This document shows positions 38,869-51,776 of a stretch of DNA of 64,000 bases, one piece after another. The stretch lies in the NCBI GenBank assembly GCA_030737835.1, contig JAUJYN010000012.1, positions 593,014 to 657,013 of the forward strand. The letters run 5' to 3'. The notes below the pieces were generated by a model. It had not been told where the DNA came from. It ran no database searches and saw nothing but the letters and a program-made list of their open reading frames with translations. Source of the DNA: Acorus gramineus. Taxonomy: Eukaryota > Streptophyta > Magnoliopsida > Acorales > Acoraceae. Both the position numbers and the translations under genes were made by a program. Within the stretch, counting starts at the first letter, position 1. The number at the start of each line of letters is the position of its first letter.

Positions 38869-39170
38869 TTGTGGTAGACCTATTATTTAGATGCTGAAAT
38901 AATGGTTTAGGATAAAAATGAATTTTAATGAATTTATAAAGATAAAAATGCACAAAACAATTACGAATAAAAAGGTAATCAATATTATATTGCTGCTTCC
39001 CCTTCATATTCTCCTATTTTGTTTTTGGTTGGTTGCGGATCTCTTGTAAGTTGTAACCAACCCCTTTACGTCTCTCCTTCCCTCGTATTCAGATCAATTT
39101 GTAACCCTTTATTCTAATATAAAATGATCTATCTTATGCTAAAAAAAGTGTGAAAGCTTAAAAAAAAGGA

Positions 39171-39858
39171 AAAAATCCAAATAACCCCTTATAAACTATT
39201 AGAGTCATTATATAGGCTTGTTGGGCCTAGTCCTGGAGGCCCAAGGGGTTGGGGGGCCCCCCCCCCCCCCCCCCCCCAACCCCCTGGCTGGACTGTTAGG
39301 CCCTACTAAGTATACTTGCGTACTTTGGTGTACTTGGCTGCGATATTCTTAAGATGTATCGAACATGTGCGTCAGGTGCGCCTCACGTTCTCAGGGATGC
39401 TCGAATTTTTGTCATGGGTATTTTGATCTTTTTCTGTTTCTAGGATTTGTACATCTTGTAATTATATAAGGGACCTTTTGGTCTCCAATTATCGACATAA
39501 CATTATTCAATTTATTTTTTCTTAAACTACCTGAAATCCATATAACCCTGGTTTTTCCTAAAGTCCATATAACCCCCTGGAAATACCTATATAAATCCAA
39601 ACAGCCCTGTGAGTTACTTTTTCTTTGATAGATTAGATAAAATTGTCATTTACAGATGAATTTTCGCATTATATGAGGTTTTTAGTGTACTATGTTTTTA
39701 ACCATGATTAATCAAATAGAATATTCATAGAATAATCCTAATATGTCAACAAAAATTTAACTTAGGGAGCTATTTGGATTTACATAGGTATTTTCAGGGG
39801 GTTATATGGATTTTAGACAATTTATAGGGTGTTATTTGGATATTTCCCTAAAAAAGGA
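39171..39858. mobile_element. Second CCAAATAACCCC foldback MITE, interrupted by a 325-bp insert
   Basis: The left arm is 39171-39198 continued at 39530-39650; the right arm is about 39730-39858. Shared blocks are ATCCAAATAACCCC, GAAATCCATATAACCC and CCTATATAAATCCAAA. The left arm is split by 39199-39524, flanked by AACTA at 39194-39198 and 39525-39529. The insert has a G/C-run hairpin (39218-39303) and a stretch (39299-39405) inverse to 35755-35866, so it is probably a piece of an LTR fossil. Confidence 0.7.
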
Positions 39859-40836
39859 AAAAGATATATCTGGCCCTAATTGTAGTCTATACCATTTTTC
39901 CTTTTGAAAAAAAAATCATACACTCTCTTTAAAGTGTATGCTATCATATGAAATGATGTATATACTGAAATATAATAGTGTATTTTTTTAGTTGAAAAAA
40001 TAAATCGTGTCATACACTATGATAGAAGCTATACACTATGATAGCGCAATATATACTATCGTAGTATATCGGGCTGCAAACAGGGTTGCGTGCATCAACG
40101 CTCCAAAAAAAGAAAAATGTTAAACTCACTCATTTTTATCGATCAAAACTCAGACCACACGTTTTTTTTTATATAAAAAACTAGTAAACATCACTTAATG
40201 AAGTATATGTTTTAATAAAAATTGTATATCGATTTATTTCGAATTGAATGAACCCATTATTAGTAAGCGTAAGAAAATATTTATCAAGGTATATATATTG
40301 TTTAACGAGATATATGCTTCACTGAATCTGTAATGAGGTATATGAGACTATAATTTGAACTGAAAAAAAAACTGAGTATAACAACAGTCCTACAAAAAAA
40401 TGTGTTTTTTTTTTACCAAGCCACAAAAAAAAAAAAAAAAAAAACCGTGTATTTATTGCCATGAATGAATTTATTTACCAAACAGGGACACCTCCAGGCT
40501 ATCAGAAGGCCAGGACCGTCATTTCCGGTGGACTTCACTTGAACGGCCACTGATGCTTCAAAAAAAAAAAAAAAATCGCGGCCAATGCGGGTCCCACTCT
40601 CCAACATCGAACGCTGATAGCGAAAGATCGCTCGAACTGAAATGGCAATCTCGTTATTTCCGCAAACATCGTGGTTAAAAACCGTCTCCCCAGACACAAA
40701 AAGTGTCCGAGCCTTTAAAGGAGGGAAAAAACCCTCCAAAACCCTAACGCGAGCGAGAGAGGGAGAGTCCATTCAAAGCTTTCAAAAACCCTAACAAGCC
40801 ATCGTTCGATCGTTCGATCGATCGAGAGAGAGAGAG

Positions 40837-43800
40837 ATGGCGAGGTTTCTCCGAAACGCCGCCCTGAAGAGGGTCATCTGCGCTGCTGAGGTTGGGGGAA
40901 TACACCTCTCTTTGTAACGATGTTAGACGGTCTTATTTTGAGCGTGTTGTGTATGTGATGTTTGCTTTTCGTCCACAATTAAAGAATCGATTGTGAAGAA
41001 TCTGTCCTTTTGTTGTAGTGCGTTTGAATGGGGTTTTCTGTGATGTTGATGGATTTCATTTGTGTTAGAGAGCTATCGTTTAGTAATATTTTCATATATT
41101 TGGTGATCGTGTAATATGAATGACTTATCATTTCGAAAAAGAAAGAAACTCTGACTTGGCTTATTTTATATTTGGTGTGTGTTCATATGTGATTTTTATT
41201 TTTGTGATTTTTTGGTGATCATTTGTTTGTTTTTGTGTGAAAATAAAATGAGAAAGGAATGAACAATTATAAGAAACGTAAGCGTTGGATCATTCATGAT
41301 GCTTGTGATATATCTTGTTTTTGTGCATGATTATTTTTTCTTTGTAGGAGTTTGATTCATCCATGTAGTTATTGTTGTTTGTAGTTCATGTTTGTTCTTA
41401 TGCTTGACAGAGCGGGTGTTCTCGTCGAGGGACCTTGGCACTTACTTCACATTTTCGTGACTTCTCTGCAAAAGGTATTGATTGGTTTGGCCTTTCTTGG
41501 GAGACTGAATTGTGGTGCTAGCTCTTTCCATATAACATTATGCGCATTGATCTGCTCATTTGTTGACCTCATCAGAGACACGATCAATCTTTTTTTTTTA
41601 ATCTTAAAACTGCTTTCTTGATTCCTCCTAAACAATTTTTTAGTATACTCAATATCTTGATCACCGAACATCCTCTTGGTAGGATGGTGGAGGTACCCTT
41701 TATTTAGTGAAGGGACTTGAATTCGAGTCTTGTCGTTGGCTGATAAGGGATGATTTGACCAAGAAAAAAAAATACTAATAAAAAAAAATCTTGATCAGAC
41801 ATTTGTACGTATGCCTGTATCTTTCTTTCAGTTGTCTTTGGTGTTTTCTTTCTTATTGATGGGTATGTGTAAAGATCATGTATTTTTAACTAATTATTTG
41901 ATGGATTGGGCTAGCGTGTAAATGGCACACAGTTTGTTAAGTTCAGTATTATGCATTGAAGGAGTAGCTAATTTGAGGTTTCCTCTTCTTAATTCTTATT
42001 CCTAGCAAAAAGGAAGACCAAGACAAATGGCATTGATTCTGGTGAGGAGAATATGTCCAAGAAAGAAATAGCTCTCCATCAAGCCGTGGAGCAGATCACA
42101 GATACATTTGGAAAGGGAGCAATCATGTGGCTTGGTCGCTCTGAATCTTATAAAGAAGTTCCTGTGATTTCATCTGGGTCACTTGCCATTGATACAGCAT
42201 TGGGAATTGGTGGATTTCCAAAGGTGTGCTTTATAGATCAATTTATAAATTATGCCCCTGACTTTTAAGCTTTTGAGACATTTCTGGCTAATGTAACTGT
42301 ACTGTATGGTGGAGCCTCCTCCTCATCATTATTAAGGTCATCTCAGAGGTCACTCCTTCCTGAAAGTTATATCTTGTTACTTGTACCATTCTCACTTTCT
42401 ATTTCATTTAGGCATCGTTCTAGTAGGAACCTGAATGTAAGGTTAACCATAGAATTGGTTCATTGTAAACGTTTGTTTGGCAAATTGCTTTTTCCCTCGT
42501 TTCTTTCTAACTTTAAAGTTGCTTCAGCAATATTGCAATATTGACATCTTCTCTGATTGGAATTTTGAATGATGACATATATGCTACTGATCATCCATCC
42601 ATGCTACTTTTGCATCATGTAACTTTGTTAGTTTTTCATATGGCCGCTGAGTGTTGGTTAAGTTTTTTCCTATATTGCTTTTGACAGGGACGAGTAGTTG
42701 AGATTTATGGTCCAGAGGCTTCAGGAAAAACCACACTTGCTCTTCATGTAGTTGCTGAAGCACAGAAGCAAGGGGGTAATTATGTGGTTATCAGCATCTT
42801 ATCTTTGTTGAAATTATTTTAGCACGTCTATCTCACTGGAAGAAACCACATTTAAGACAATTGTGCCCGTAACTCTATCAAATACCCAGTCAAGGGACGA
42901 CTAGTATTACAATATCTTTCATTCTTTCTTGTGTAAGTTTTGTTATTAATGTTTTGGCATCACATTTGCCAAGAGTTATTCAAATTTTATATAACTTACT
43001 ATTACATAATGTAAACAAACGGATCAACATGAACACATCTATCATGATTAAATCTATTTCTCGAACTGTGGTATATCATTGAGGCGGTGTGATTTTTGAG
43101 TACCAGATAAGCTATCACTAGCCACTAATGTTCTGATGTCTGGATTATAGAAATGAAAAATATGTGATTGATTTGTGGCAATGCCTGTAGGTTAAAGTTG
43201 GAACACCTAAGCATATATTAATGAATGACACCAACAGGAAGGGGTGTATATATTTTTTTTAGAGCAGGAAGTGATCACACGTTCACTGTTTTTTTAAAAT
43301 ATTAGCATTCAAAGATGTTTTTCATGCAAACACAATATGGTTCCCCGGCCTGTAGATATCTCTTCTGCAGACTGGGTAGGGGCAGCTTCCCCCGCTCTGA
43401 GTTCATTGTATATTAAAATGTTTGTATCTCTTATATTTTTCTCATCTACTTCAGCTTTTGTAGTTTGTACTATGGTTTATTAATACAATTATGGTAGCAA
43501 TTTCTACCTCTTCTCAAAAAAACATATACAATATGGCTATCATGTAACTAGTTATACCATATTTTTTTGACAAATTTTTTTTTTTGGAGAGAACATTATA
43601 AAATCTTTTATTGTAACAATTATTAATGCAATGAAACAGTTATATGATCAGTTGTTTTTATACTGAAAGATTACTTATCCTATTACATTTTTGCTTAAAA
43701 AGAGACGAACACATTAATTTTGAGCTATTTGTGCCTAGTAATGTGGATATATTTTTTCTTTTTTTTTTCAAAAAACCATGTGAAGTTTATTTCCATGCAA

Positions 43801-45901
43801 GTAACATTTGCTCTTGGACATTTCTCTATGTAGGTTATTGTGTCTTTGTAGACGCTGAGCATGCTCTTGATCCTGCACTGGCCAGGGCTGTTGGGGTAAA
43901 AACGGAAAATTTGCTACTTTCACAACCTGACTGTGGAGAACAGGCTCTTAGTCTTGTTGACACTATCATCCGTAGTGGTTCTGTTGATGTAGTAGTTGTT
44001 GACAGTGTAAGTGTGACTCTCTACTGTCTAGCAATTATGTTATGTTCATGGAATGTATCCTTTTACCTTGTTTCTGAAGCCCCTCAAAGTTTTAAATCAA
44101 CGCTACTTACCTATGGGATTTTGGGGGTTCTATGTTACAAGAGTAAACGTATAATAAAATTCTAAAGATAAAGTTGCACATACATATTAGGGGTGTCACG
44201 TCCATAAGAAGATGAGGGGGGATGCAGGAATTGAATGTCTTTTTAAATAAAGGTGCTGTAGCATGGTGGAATGTAAAGTCACCTGAACTACCATTTCTTT
44301 CAAGCCTAGAAAGATTACCTTTATGTCTTCTCTGGACATTATTGATATCTGGCATATCCCACTGATTGCAACGATCTGTGACCATGTTAGCAACTCTATT
44401 TGGATGGTCTGATGGTTACATTGTCTTTGTCTCCATGTTGGCAGCTACAACACTGCATGCCTTATGTTCTGAATATTATTTTGAGTTCAATCTGGGATGA
44501 AACATTTTTTTATGAGGATAAAGGGATGAAATCTTTGCTTGAAACCATTATATGTTGATTCTTGTCTTTTTCCTGTTTCCTACCCCTTCCTAGTTCTGCA
44601 TCCCTCTTTCTATGGGTTTTTTTTTTTAATGTGCTAAATCTTAATTTATTGTCATTCATAATGTAGGTAGCAGCTCTGGTTCCCAAAGCTGAACTTGATG
44701 GCGAGATGGGTGATTCACATATAGCTCTCCAAGCCAGGTTGATGAGCCAAGCCCTTCGCAAGTTGAGCCATGCACTCTCTCTCTCTCATACTCTCTTGAT
44801 ATTTATCAATCAGGTGGGTCTCCTTGACCTAATCGGTAATGTTTCTAATCGTTAAATTAAGAGTTCTTTTTATTGGATTTTTACTTGAAAATGCTGTTTA
44901 ATTAATTATGGAAACTTTCCTTAGTTTATGAAATTCTTTTTATGTTTTAACAACCTTCATTGCTTCTCGAATTTGATATAGTCCAATTAGGTGTGGTATC
45001 TGAATCAACCTGATTGAAAGACTCATGTTGTGGAATTTATTTTCTTGAAGTTGAAAGATAATCATTGAATTCAAAAGGCTTAGAGTGGAATATGTACTTT
45101 CGTAGGTAAGACAAAAAGTGAGCACTTTTGGATACGGTGGGCCAGTTGAAGTTACTTCTGGAGGTAATGCCTTGAAGTTCTATGCATCTGTTCGGCTAAA
45201 TATTAAAAGAATTGGCGCTGTCAAGAAGGGGGAAGAGGTAAACATATCACCAAGTCCATGAATGCGTAATTTTTCCATGCCTGCCATTTTTGAATATCTT
45301 AATCATCAAAATGGGGAAATAATAGCTTGATTGATTTATCGATTCTTGTTCTGTTCACAGATGCTAGGACAAGGAAATTGGCACCCCGTTCACACTGATT
45401 CATGTTAATTAACATATACATTTTGGTGTTTTGATTCCATGATAAAGCACAATGATGTCCATTGCGGGTTCTGCTGTGGTGATACTATCCAATGTTTTGT
45501 AGGTCATAGGAAGCCACGTTCAGGTGAAGATTGTGAAAAACAAACTCGCCCCACCATTCAAGGTCGCTGAATTTGACATCATCTTTGGCGAGGGTATAAG
45601 CCGAGGAAACGAGATCTTGGACTATGCCATAAAGTTTGGTCTCGTCGCCAAAAATGGGTCCTTTTACAAATACAAAGACTTATCTTTTCACGGAAATGCT
45701 AGCATCAAGCAGTATTTGTTGGACAATGAGGCCGAGCGATTAGAACTTTTGGCGCGAGTCAGAGAAAAGATTGCCCCATCTGAGATCAATGAGGACCAAA
45801 ATGATGATGAAGCCGAAGAAGCCTTGACAGGGGAAGAAGCGGGAGAGGTTACGTCTGAGACGACAACCGATGAAGAAACGATAGCTGCGGTTGAGGCCTG
45901 A
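40837..45901 (+). CDS. RECA2: Organellar RecA homolog, RECA2 type
   Basis: Eight exons, 40837-40890, 41411-41474, 42006-42223, 42688-42775, 43834-44006, 44667-44813, 45106-45237 and 45503-45901, join in frame into 424 residues, close to Arabidopsis RECA2 (about 430). RecA forms filaments on single-stranded DNA and pairs homologous strands; the plant nuclear-encoded forms act in mitochondria or plastids. The N-terminus [13 protein letters not shown] with R/S-rich [20 protein letters not shown] looks like a transit peptide and resembles RECA2. The core follows: [16 protein letters not shown], Walker [10 protein letters not shown] (exon 4), [33 protein letters not shown], Walker B VVVVDS with [38 protein letters not shown] and [14 protein letters not shown]. 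The C-terminus is acidic. All family motifs are intact. The 5' UTR has AAAACCCTAA telo-box copies. Confidence 0.93.
41660..41790 (+). mobile_element. Possible SINE in RECA2 intron 2
   Basis: TAGGATGGTGG resembles a Pol III A box and GAATTCGAGTC, about 45 bp on, resembles a B box. The block ends in A-rich runs (CCAAGAAAAAAAAA and AATAAAAAAAA). No target duplication was fixed. It could be chance. Confidence 0.35.
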
Positions 45902-46211
45902 CAAAAAAAGCCACCAATTCAGGTCAGCTGATTCAAAATCTGAACTGAATGGGCCTTCCATTTTGTTTTATTATCGCACCAGTTATTTAACGATGCCTGA
46001 TGCCTGTTAATCGGTAATGTTAGTGGTGGTGGTGGTTATGGTGGTGGTCTGCATCTGCTGTATGTAGTAGTTTAATGTCATGTCTGGGAACTCTTTGTAG
46101 GGAGCATTTATATATATCAAATTTGAGCTTGCATTTGGCAGGTCTAATGGTTATTTGCATTGATTAAATGACTGGCAGAATATATATTTCACGGGGGAGA
46201 GGTGATTCATT

Positions 46212-47941
46212 CAGGGCCGTTTGGTTCAGTGGAAAGCTGATTTTAAAGTTTTGATTTACAAGTGTAGATTATATAAGTCCTGATAAATTTTAATCAGTTC
46301 AGAAGAAAAAGTGTTTGGTTCAGCGAAAATTATAAGCACTTATAAAAATTAGTGTGTTTGGTTCAATACTGAAGAGTGGGGCTTATTAGTGTTTTGGTCC
46401 ATTTAATAAGTGTTGAATGTAATTTGATGTGTGGTTGAAAATTGAAAATTTGCTTATTTTTTCTATTTAATTAAAAAAAGACACTTTCATGTATGAGTAT
46501 GTATAAAAAAAAAAGATATTACTCTTTCAATACTTAGGAGAACCTAAATGAAGCCTATACAGATTTAAAAAAACAAACATTGTACATATTTTTAAAAATT
46601 TTCAGTATGAAGCAATGGTAAAAAAGGCAATCCACAATTAATATTAGAAAATTCAACAAATAACCATATAATGATAGGCTGCATTTTTTTTCCTTATGTG
46701 GCATTGAAGTTTTACATGCATTTAATGAAGGAACATGTGATTGTCATAATCATAAATAATAAGAAAAAGCCACACATCACAGCAATTGACAAACATGCAT
46801 TTTTAATCACATTGGACTGATTCCATTTAAACATACAAAAAAATTGGACAAATTCAACTATCAAAATGTATTACGAGAAAGATATAATATTTGAACAGAT
46901 CAACCCATTCCAAACACATGCAGTTCATCCAATCTACCCATCTAAAGCAGGGAAACATAAGGACCTATCAAAAATAATGCCAAAATCAAAGGAAAATCTC
47001 TACATACCACTCAATCAAAAGAAATCCAATACATTCACAAATTTCAAGTCTCTTCTCCTTTTTAGAACTACAGATCAAAATAACAGCAAAATAAATCTAG
47101 TTTTTTTTTTTATCCAACCTTATATGATGCTCGGACCTAAAACAGAACCAATGAAAGACGGATTCCCTCAATCAGAAGAACCGAAGTCCTAGGTGGACTT
47201 CACAGACTCCGAAGCACTCTCGATCGATTCTTCATTAAGTTGAATCGTAAAAATAATAACAAATCTATATGACTCTACGAACCCTATCCACGAAAGGGAA
47301 CTCAAATTGAAATAAAATATGCATAGATCTAGGGAGAAGATGGAGACCCATGGTTTTATTACCTTAACTCGTCGAGTACTGAAGATGTGCTAGCCAAAAC
47401 TGTGACGCAGAGTCTCCAGGTGAAGATGAACCAATCTCCAGTGAATGTGGTGGTCGAACCGACGAGAAATCGGTCAGACGTCCTAGGGTTTCGGCGATTG
47501 AAAGTTCGGTGAGTGCTAAATGGGAGGGAGAGGAGATCTGGGGGGAGAGATCTCGTGGTGGCCGATTTCGTGAAGAGCTTGGGTGGAGGTTGGTCACGGT
47601 CGGTGGAGCTCGCGGAGTAATGAAAGGGGTTTCTTTGGCATCGACAAAGTTCACGAGTGAAGAGGAGAGAGACGATGTTTTGGTGGTGTTTGAATTTAAA
47701 TACCTTTGTAAAGAGTTTAGATGTTCAGGGGCATAGAGGTCTTTTCAAGTCGAGGACCAAAAAGATTAATGCGAAATCCGGAAACATGAGTGAAATATTT
47801 TTGCTGAACAAAACCGGATGTTTTTTACTGAACGAGAAACTTTATCAGCGTTTAAATACCACCTCAACCAAACGGACTTATCACTTATTTTCAGCTTTAA
47901 GTGGAATAAATACTGAATTTCAGCCCAACCAAATGGCCCGT
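46212..47941. mobile_element. hAT-like non-autonomous TIR element
   Basis: The left end CAGGGCCGTTTGGTTCAG and the inverse of the right end, GACGGGCCATTTGGTTGGG, form imperfect terminal repeats. GTTTGGTTCA recurs near 46219, 46313 and 46367, as subterminal repeats do. The inside has no recognisable transposase; the frames at 47364-47736 lie in a GC-richer stretch but match nothing I know. It follows the RECA2 3' UTR directly. Confidence 0.55.
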
Positions 47942-47960
47942 CAGTGTGGTTTTATTTTAG

Positions 47961-48612
47961 GAAAAAATGCTTATAACCCCTTAAAAGTTTGCTAATATTC
48001 ATACCCCCCCCCCCCAATTTTCTAGAAATCCATATAACCCCCTAATTGTTTGGATTATATTGATAAACCCCCTTGTTGTCAACACATTGAAACTGAGGTG
48101 TGGTTAGCTTAACCATACATGGTTAAATTATCTTTTTACCTTTGTTACTTTTGTCAGTACTTGAGGAAAAAATACATACAACCCCCTTAAAGTTTGTGAA
48201 TATTTGTATTGACCCTTTATTTTTTTTAAATCCATGCAACACCCTATATTTTAACATGGATAAAGAATTAAGCTGTTGAGTTAGTTTTATGTCAAATTTT
48301 AAGAAATAGTTTAGGTATACTTTATTCAAATAGCCTTATGAGATTAAAAAAAATTCAATATAATTCATTTAAATGATCAAAATACCCTCCATAAAAATTA
48401 TTCCACCGTGTTTCTTCTTTAATGAGTTAATAATAAATTAATGTATATTATTAGGTTAACCACACAGGCACACAAGTTTTAATTGGATAATTGTATGGGG
48501 TGATATGAATTAAACACGTAATTTTAGGGAATGATATGAATATTCAGAAAAATGATGGGCTGATATGTATATTTGTAATTTTTTAGAGGGTTATATGAAT
48601 ATATATTTTTGG
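47961..48612. mobile_element. Foldback element of the ATAACCCC family
   Basis: TTATAACCCCTTAAAAG and CCATATAACCCCCTAA on the left recur in inverse as TTTAGAGGGTTATATGAAT and related blocks on the right. It overlaps a second inverted pair at 48164-48786. No coding capacity. Confidence 0.55.
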
Positions 48613-48786
48613 AGTGAGGTTAAGTAATGGAGTATTCCACAAATATATTCTTTTCAAAATTCATGGAAATTTAACTCATAGTTTTTTTTTGTTTAACTAG
48701 AAAAACTTTCAGGGATCTGAATTTTCAGAAAAAATAAGAGAGATATGGATATTAACGAACTTTCAAGGGATTATATATATTTTTAC
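48164..48786. mobile_element. Overlapping foldback element of the same family
   Basis: The left arm AACCCCCTTAAAGTTTGTG and the right arm AACTTTCAAGGGATTATAT are inverse, extending about 60 bp with gaps. It is interlocked with the element at 47961-48612, so the order of insertion is unclear. Confidence 0.45.
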
Positions 48787-48944
48787 CTTTATTTATGGTA
48801 CTGTTATTTCGCCCACCCAAATTTCCAGACCCGACCTAAAATTTGTGTTGGGTTGTGGGTTTTTTAATTTCTGTTTTCACAACACCCCCCCCCCCTTTCT
48901 GTTTTTACACACACCCAACACACACCCCCCCCCCCCCCCCAATA

Positions 48945-51775
48945 AATTTAATAATTACCTATATTATATTTGTTCAAAATTAAGATTTAAATTGGATTCA
49001 GATAAAAGCATAAATATATTTTAATATTTCAAATCAAATTTAAGGTAAATCATATTAAATTTTAATAATTTAAAATTAAAGATATTAATTAAATTTATCT
49101 CAATTGAATTCTATAAAATTTTGTTATGTTATTATCATTATGATTATATATGTATGTGCACGCGCCCGTGTGTATATTACTTGATATATAAATTTATTAC
49201 TACATACATGTTAAATAGATGAACTTTTTAAATGGTTCAATATTCAATAAACATGTTGACTATATTGTATTATTCACATAAATATTATAGTTAAGGGTTA
49301 AAAACATTTGAGTCCTGTAAACATTCATAAACGTATATAAGTTCTTGTAAACTTGGAGTCAGACATATAAATCTTTTAAACTGCGATGATTAAACAATTT
49401 AGTCACTGAGTTAATTTTTTTTAGGGTCTTGCTACATGGACTCCAAAATTTGAGCCCTAGAAGCCCCAATAGGTGTCAAAAATTCATTCTGGCCGACCTT
49501 CTCATCTTTGGCGATCGGCACCACTACCTTTAGATTGTTTTCGTTGCCCTCTACCATAGAAGATGTGGATCGGCTACCTTTCGGAACACTCCTCCAACCT
49601 CTACCTCCATTTTTTTCAGATACAGCTACAAATAAATATATTAGAATTTCAGATACAGATGAGTATATTCATATGAAACAATTATATTCTACCTATTAAT
49701 GAAGCATTGCTTAGATGATTAATAAAAATATTTAAATATACATGACAAAACAATTAAATATTATTCAGATACATATTAATCAAATCCATTAAAAAGAAAA
49801 ATAACAAACAACAAATTGAGCTAGGTAAATAATTCAGATACACGTATATCTGAAATATGAAATAACAACTTTACATTAGATACAAGTGTATCTGGAATAT
49901 GAATGAGTTTAAAAATGAAACAATTTTGGTTTATATGCTAATGAGACATTGTATAGATGATTAATAAAAGTCTTTAAATATAGATGTCAAAAAATAATTA
50001 AATATTATTCAAATACACATTAATCAAATCCACCAAAAGAAAAATAACAAACAACAAATTGGGTTGGACAAATAATTAATATACACATATATCTGGAATC
50101 TGAATTAACAACTTTATATTAGATAACAATGTATCTTGAATCCGAATGAGTTAAATAATGATCATGCAAGGTTAAAAATATACTGAACGACTCAATATGC
50201 ATACTTATACATATACACAACAACAAAAACGATTATACAAATCGTACTTATTCAGATATCAAAAATCGTACTGAATAATATTATGCAAGGCTAAAAATTC
50301 AGATACAGTGGCAATGTATTTGAATTTAAATTAAATTCGATCTCAAAAATGTATTGATGATTCAAATATGAATGTAAAATCAGAACAATATGTTTTATTC
50401 ATATCGAAAAGCTTAACCTGAATAGATTGTCATTGTTTGCACCACAATCAGATCGCAAATAAAAAAAAAATTTACTAGAGTAATTGTAATCTTCACCTTC
50501 AATCCCCACCAAAACTGAATTCAATATTTTTTCCACATATCAATCTGAATAAAAAAATGTAAATCTTATTTTTTTGGTATTCAATTGAATTGATTGCTTT
50601 AAAAAGAGAGAGAATATCCTAAATCATAACCACCTCGAGATTTAAGAAATCGGTTATGGAAAAAACTTCTCCATTTAGATAGGAAGGGTAAAGTGGGTAA
50701 TTTAATCTTACCATCTCATGGGGCTTGAGATGGGGTCTATCAATTAGTGCCTAAAAATCATTATTATTATTTTTAATCTAGTTTAATGGTATATTATCAT
50801 AATATATTCCATCCATGTGAAATTAAACACCCATATAAATCTAGTTTAAGAAACATATGGATCTTTTTAAATGAGAATTTTTTTCCTAATCAAACTCATT
50901 TTTGTTTTTTTTTATTTTATAGATTTTGTCATTATTGTTGCCTATTATTCTATTATTATTTTTTTGCTTTTATTTCAAGCAATTGTAATTGTGAGGATGA
51001 TTTTATTTATGTATTGTATGTAGTACATTAGATATTACATGAATTTTTTATTTTACATTTTGATGAGAGGAGATTAAAAAGGTTAAAAAGTTCTGGTAAA
51101 CAACATGTTTTTAATTGTGGAATGTATAATAGTCAAATCCACACCCATGATTAATTTAAACTAGGATGGTTTAATAATGAGTAATAATAGAGATGAAATT
51201 CTCTTGTCCTAAGTTTACAAGGACTTATATATAAATTTATAGATATTTATAGGGATTCAAATGTTTTTAACCCCGTAGTTAAATCTTGTTATACTAGATT
51301 TTTTTTCTTAAGTTATAAATACCAAAGACATACTCTCCAATCAATAATTTTAATATCACAATTACTTTTAGTAACCATTATTGTATGTACAAGAAAATAA
51401 GGAAACAATATAATAAAAACCCAAAAATTACGAAAGAATATCCTAAAAATCTGAAATGCACGTATCTCTAATAGATATTATTATTATTTTAATTTATTAT
51501 GATTCTAAAAGAGAAAACTTACTTAAAAAATGATAAATTTTAAAAAATGAACTATTCGAAGTTTCATTGAAAATAGTCTGACCCTTTTTTATTTCTCGAA
51601 AAAAGCTCCACCCGTTTCCCGTTAATTATTGATTATATATACCCTCTTCGCGGCGCGACGAGACGAATCGCAAACGCTTCCGTTTCTGTCTCCTCTCTCT
51701 TTCTTTCTCTCTCTCTCTCTCGTCGGTGACCGTGAATCCGAGGTCGGGGAATCTAGGGTTTTGGGTCCGGGAGGC
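48945..51775 (+). promoter_or_regulatory. Type-B response regulator promoter and 5' UTR, inverted duplicate of the KINbetagamma promoter
   Basis: Plus-strand homolog of the minus-strand block 18245-16958. Pieces in order: 48945-49285 matches 18243-17925; 51292-51360 matches 17885-17800; 51361-51420 matches 17770-17700; 51430-51542 matches 17670-17565; 51575-51622 matches 17530-17480; 51628-51775 matches 17088-16958. The TATA box is at about 51631-51640, followed by CCCTCTTCGCGGCGCGACG, a CT microsatellite absent from the other copy, AATCCGAGGT, ATCTAGGGTTTT and GTCCGGGAGGC. The coding ATG begins 1 base later. A TIR element occupies 49295-51274. Confidence 0.85.
49295..51274. mobile_element. 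2-kb TIR element inside the duplicated promoter
   Basis: The left end GGGTTAAAAACATTTGAGTC and the inverse of the right end, GGGTTAAAAACATTTGAATC, match almost perfectly, and the arms continue for about 70 bp. Flanks TATAGTTAA and CGTAGTTAA suggest a 9-bp Mutator-like target duplication (7 of 9). The homologous KINbetagamma promoter lacks it near 17925, giving an empty site. The inside is AT-rich, with repeated TCAGATACA words (49616-50320), and codes for nothing recognisable. Confidence 0.75.
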
Positions 51776-51776
51776 G

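Noticed and set aside
40413-40772. Minus-strand ORF of 119 codons upstream of RECA2
   Set aside because: It is antisense to the RECA2 promoter and 5' UTR, its Phe runs come from poly-A tracts, and it matches no family I know.
47364-47736. ORFs of 75-96 codons on both strands
   Set aside because: They overlap each other inside a TIR element, and neither has recognisable motifs.
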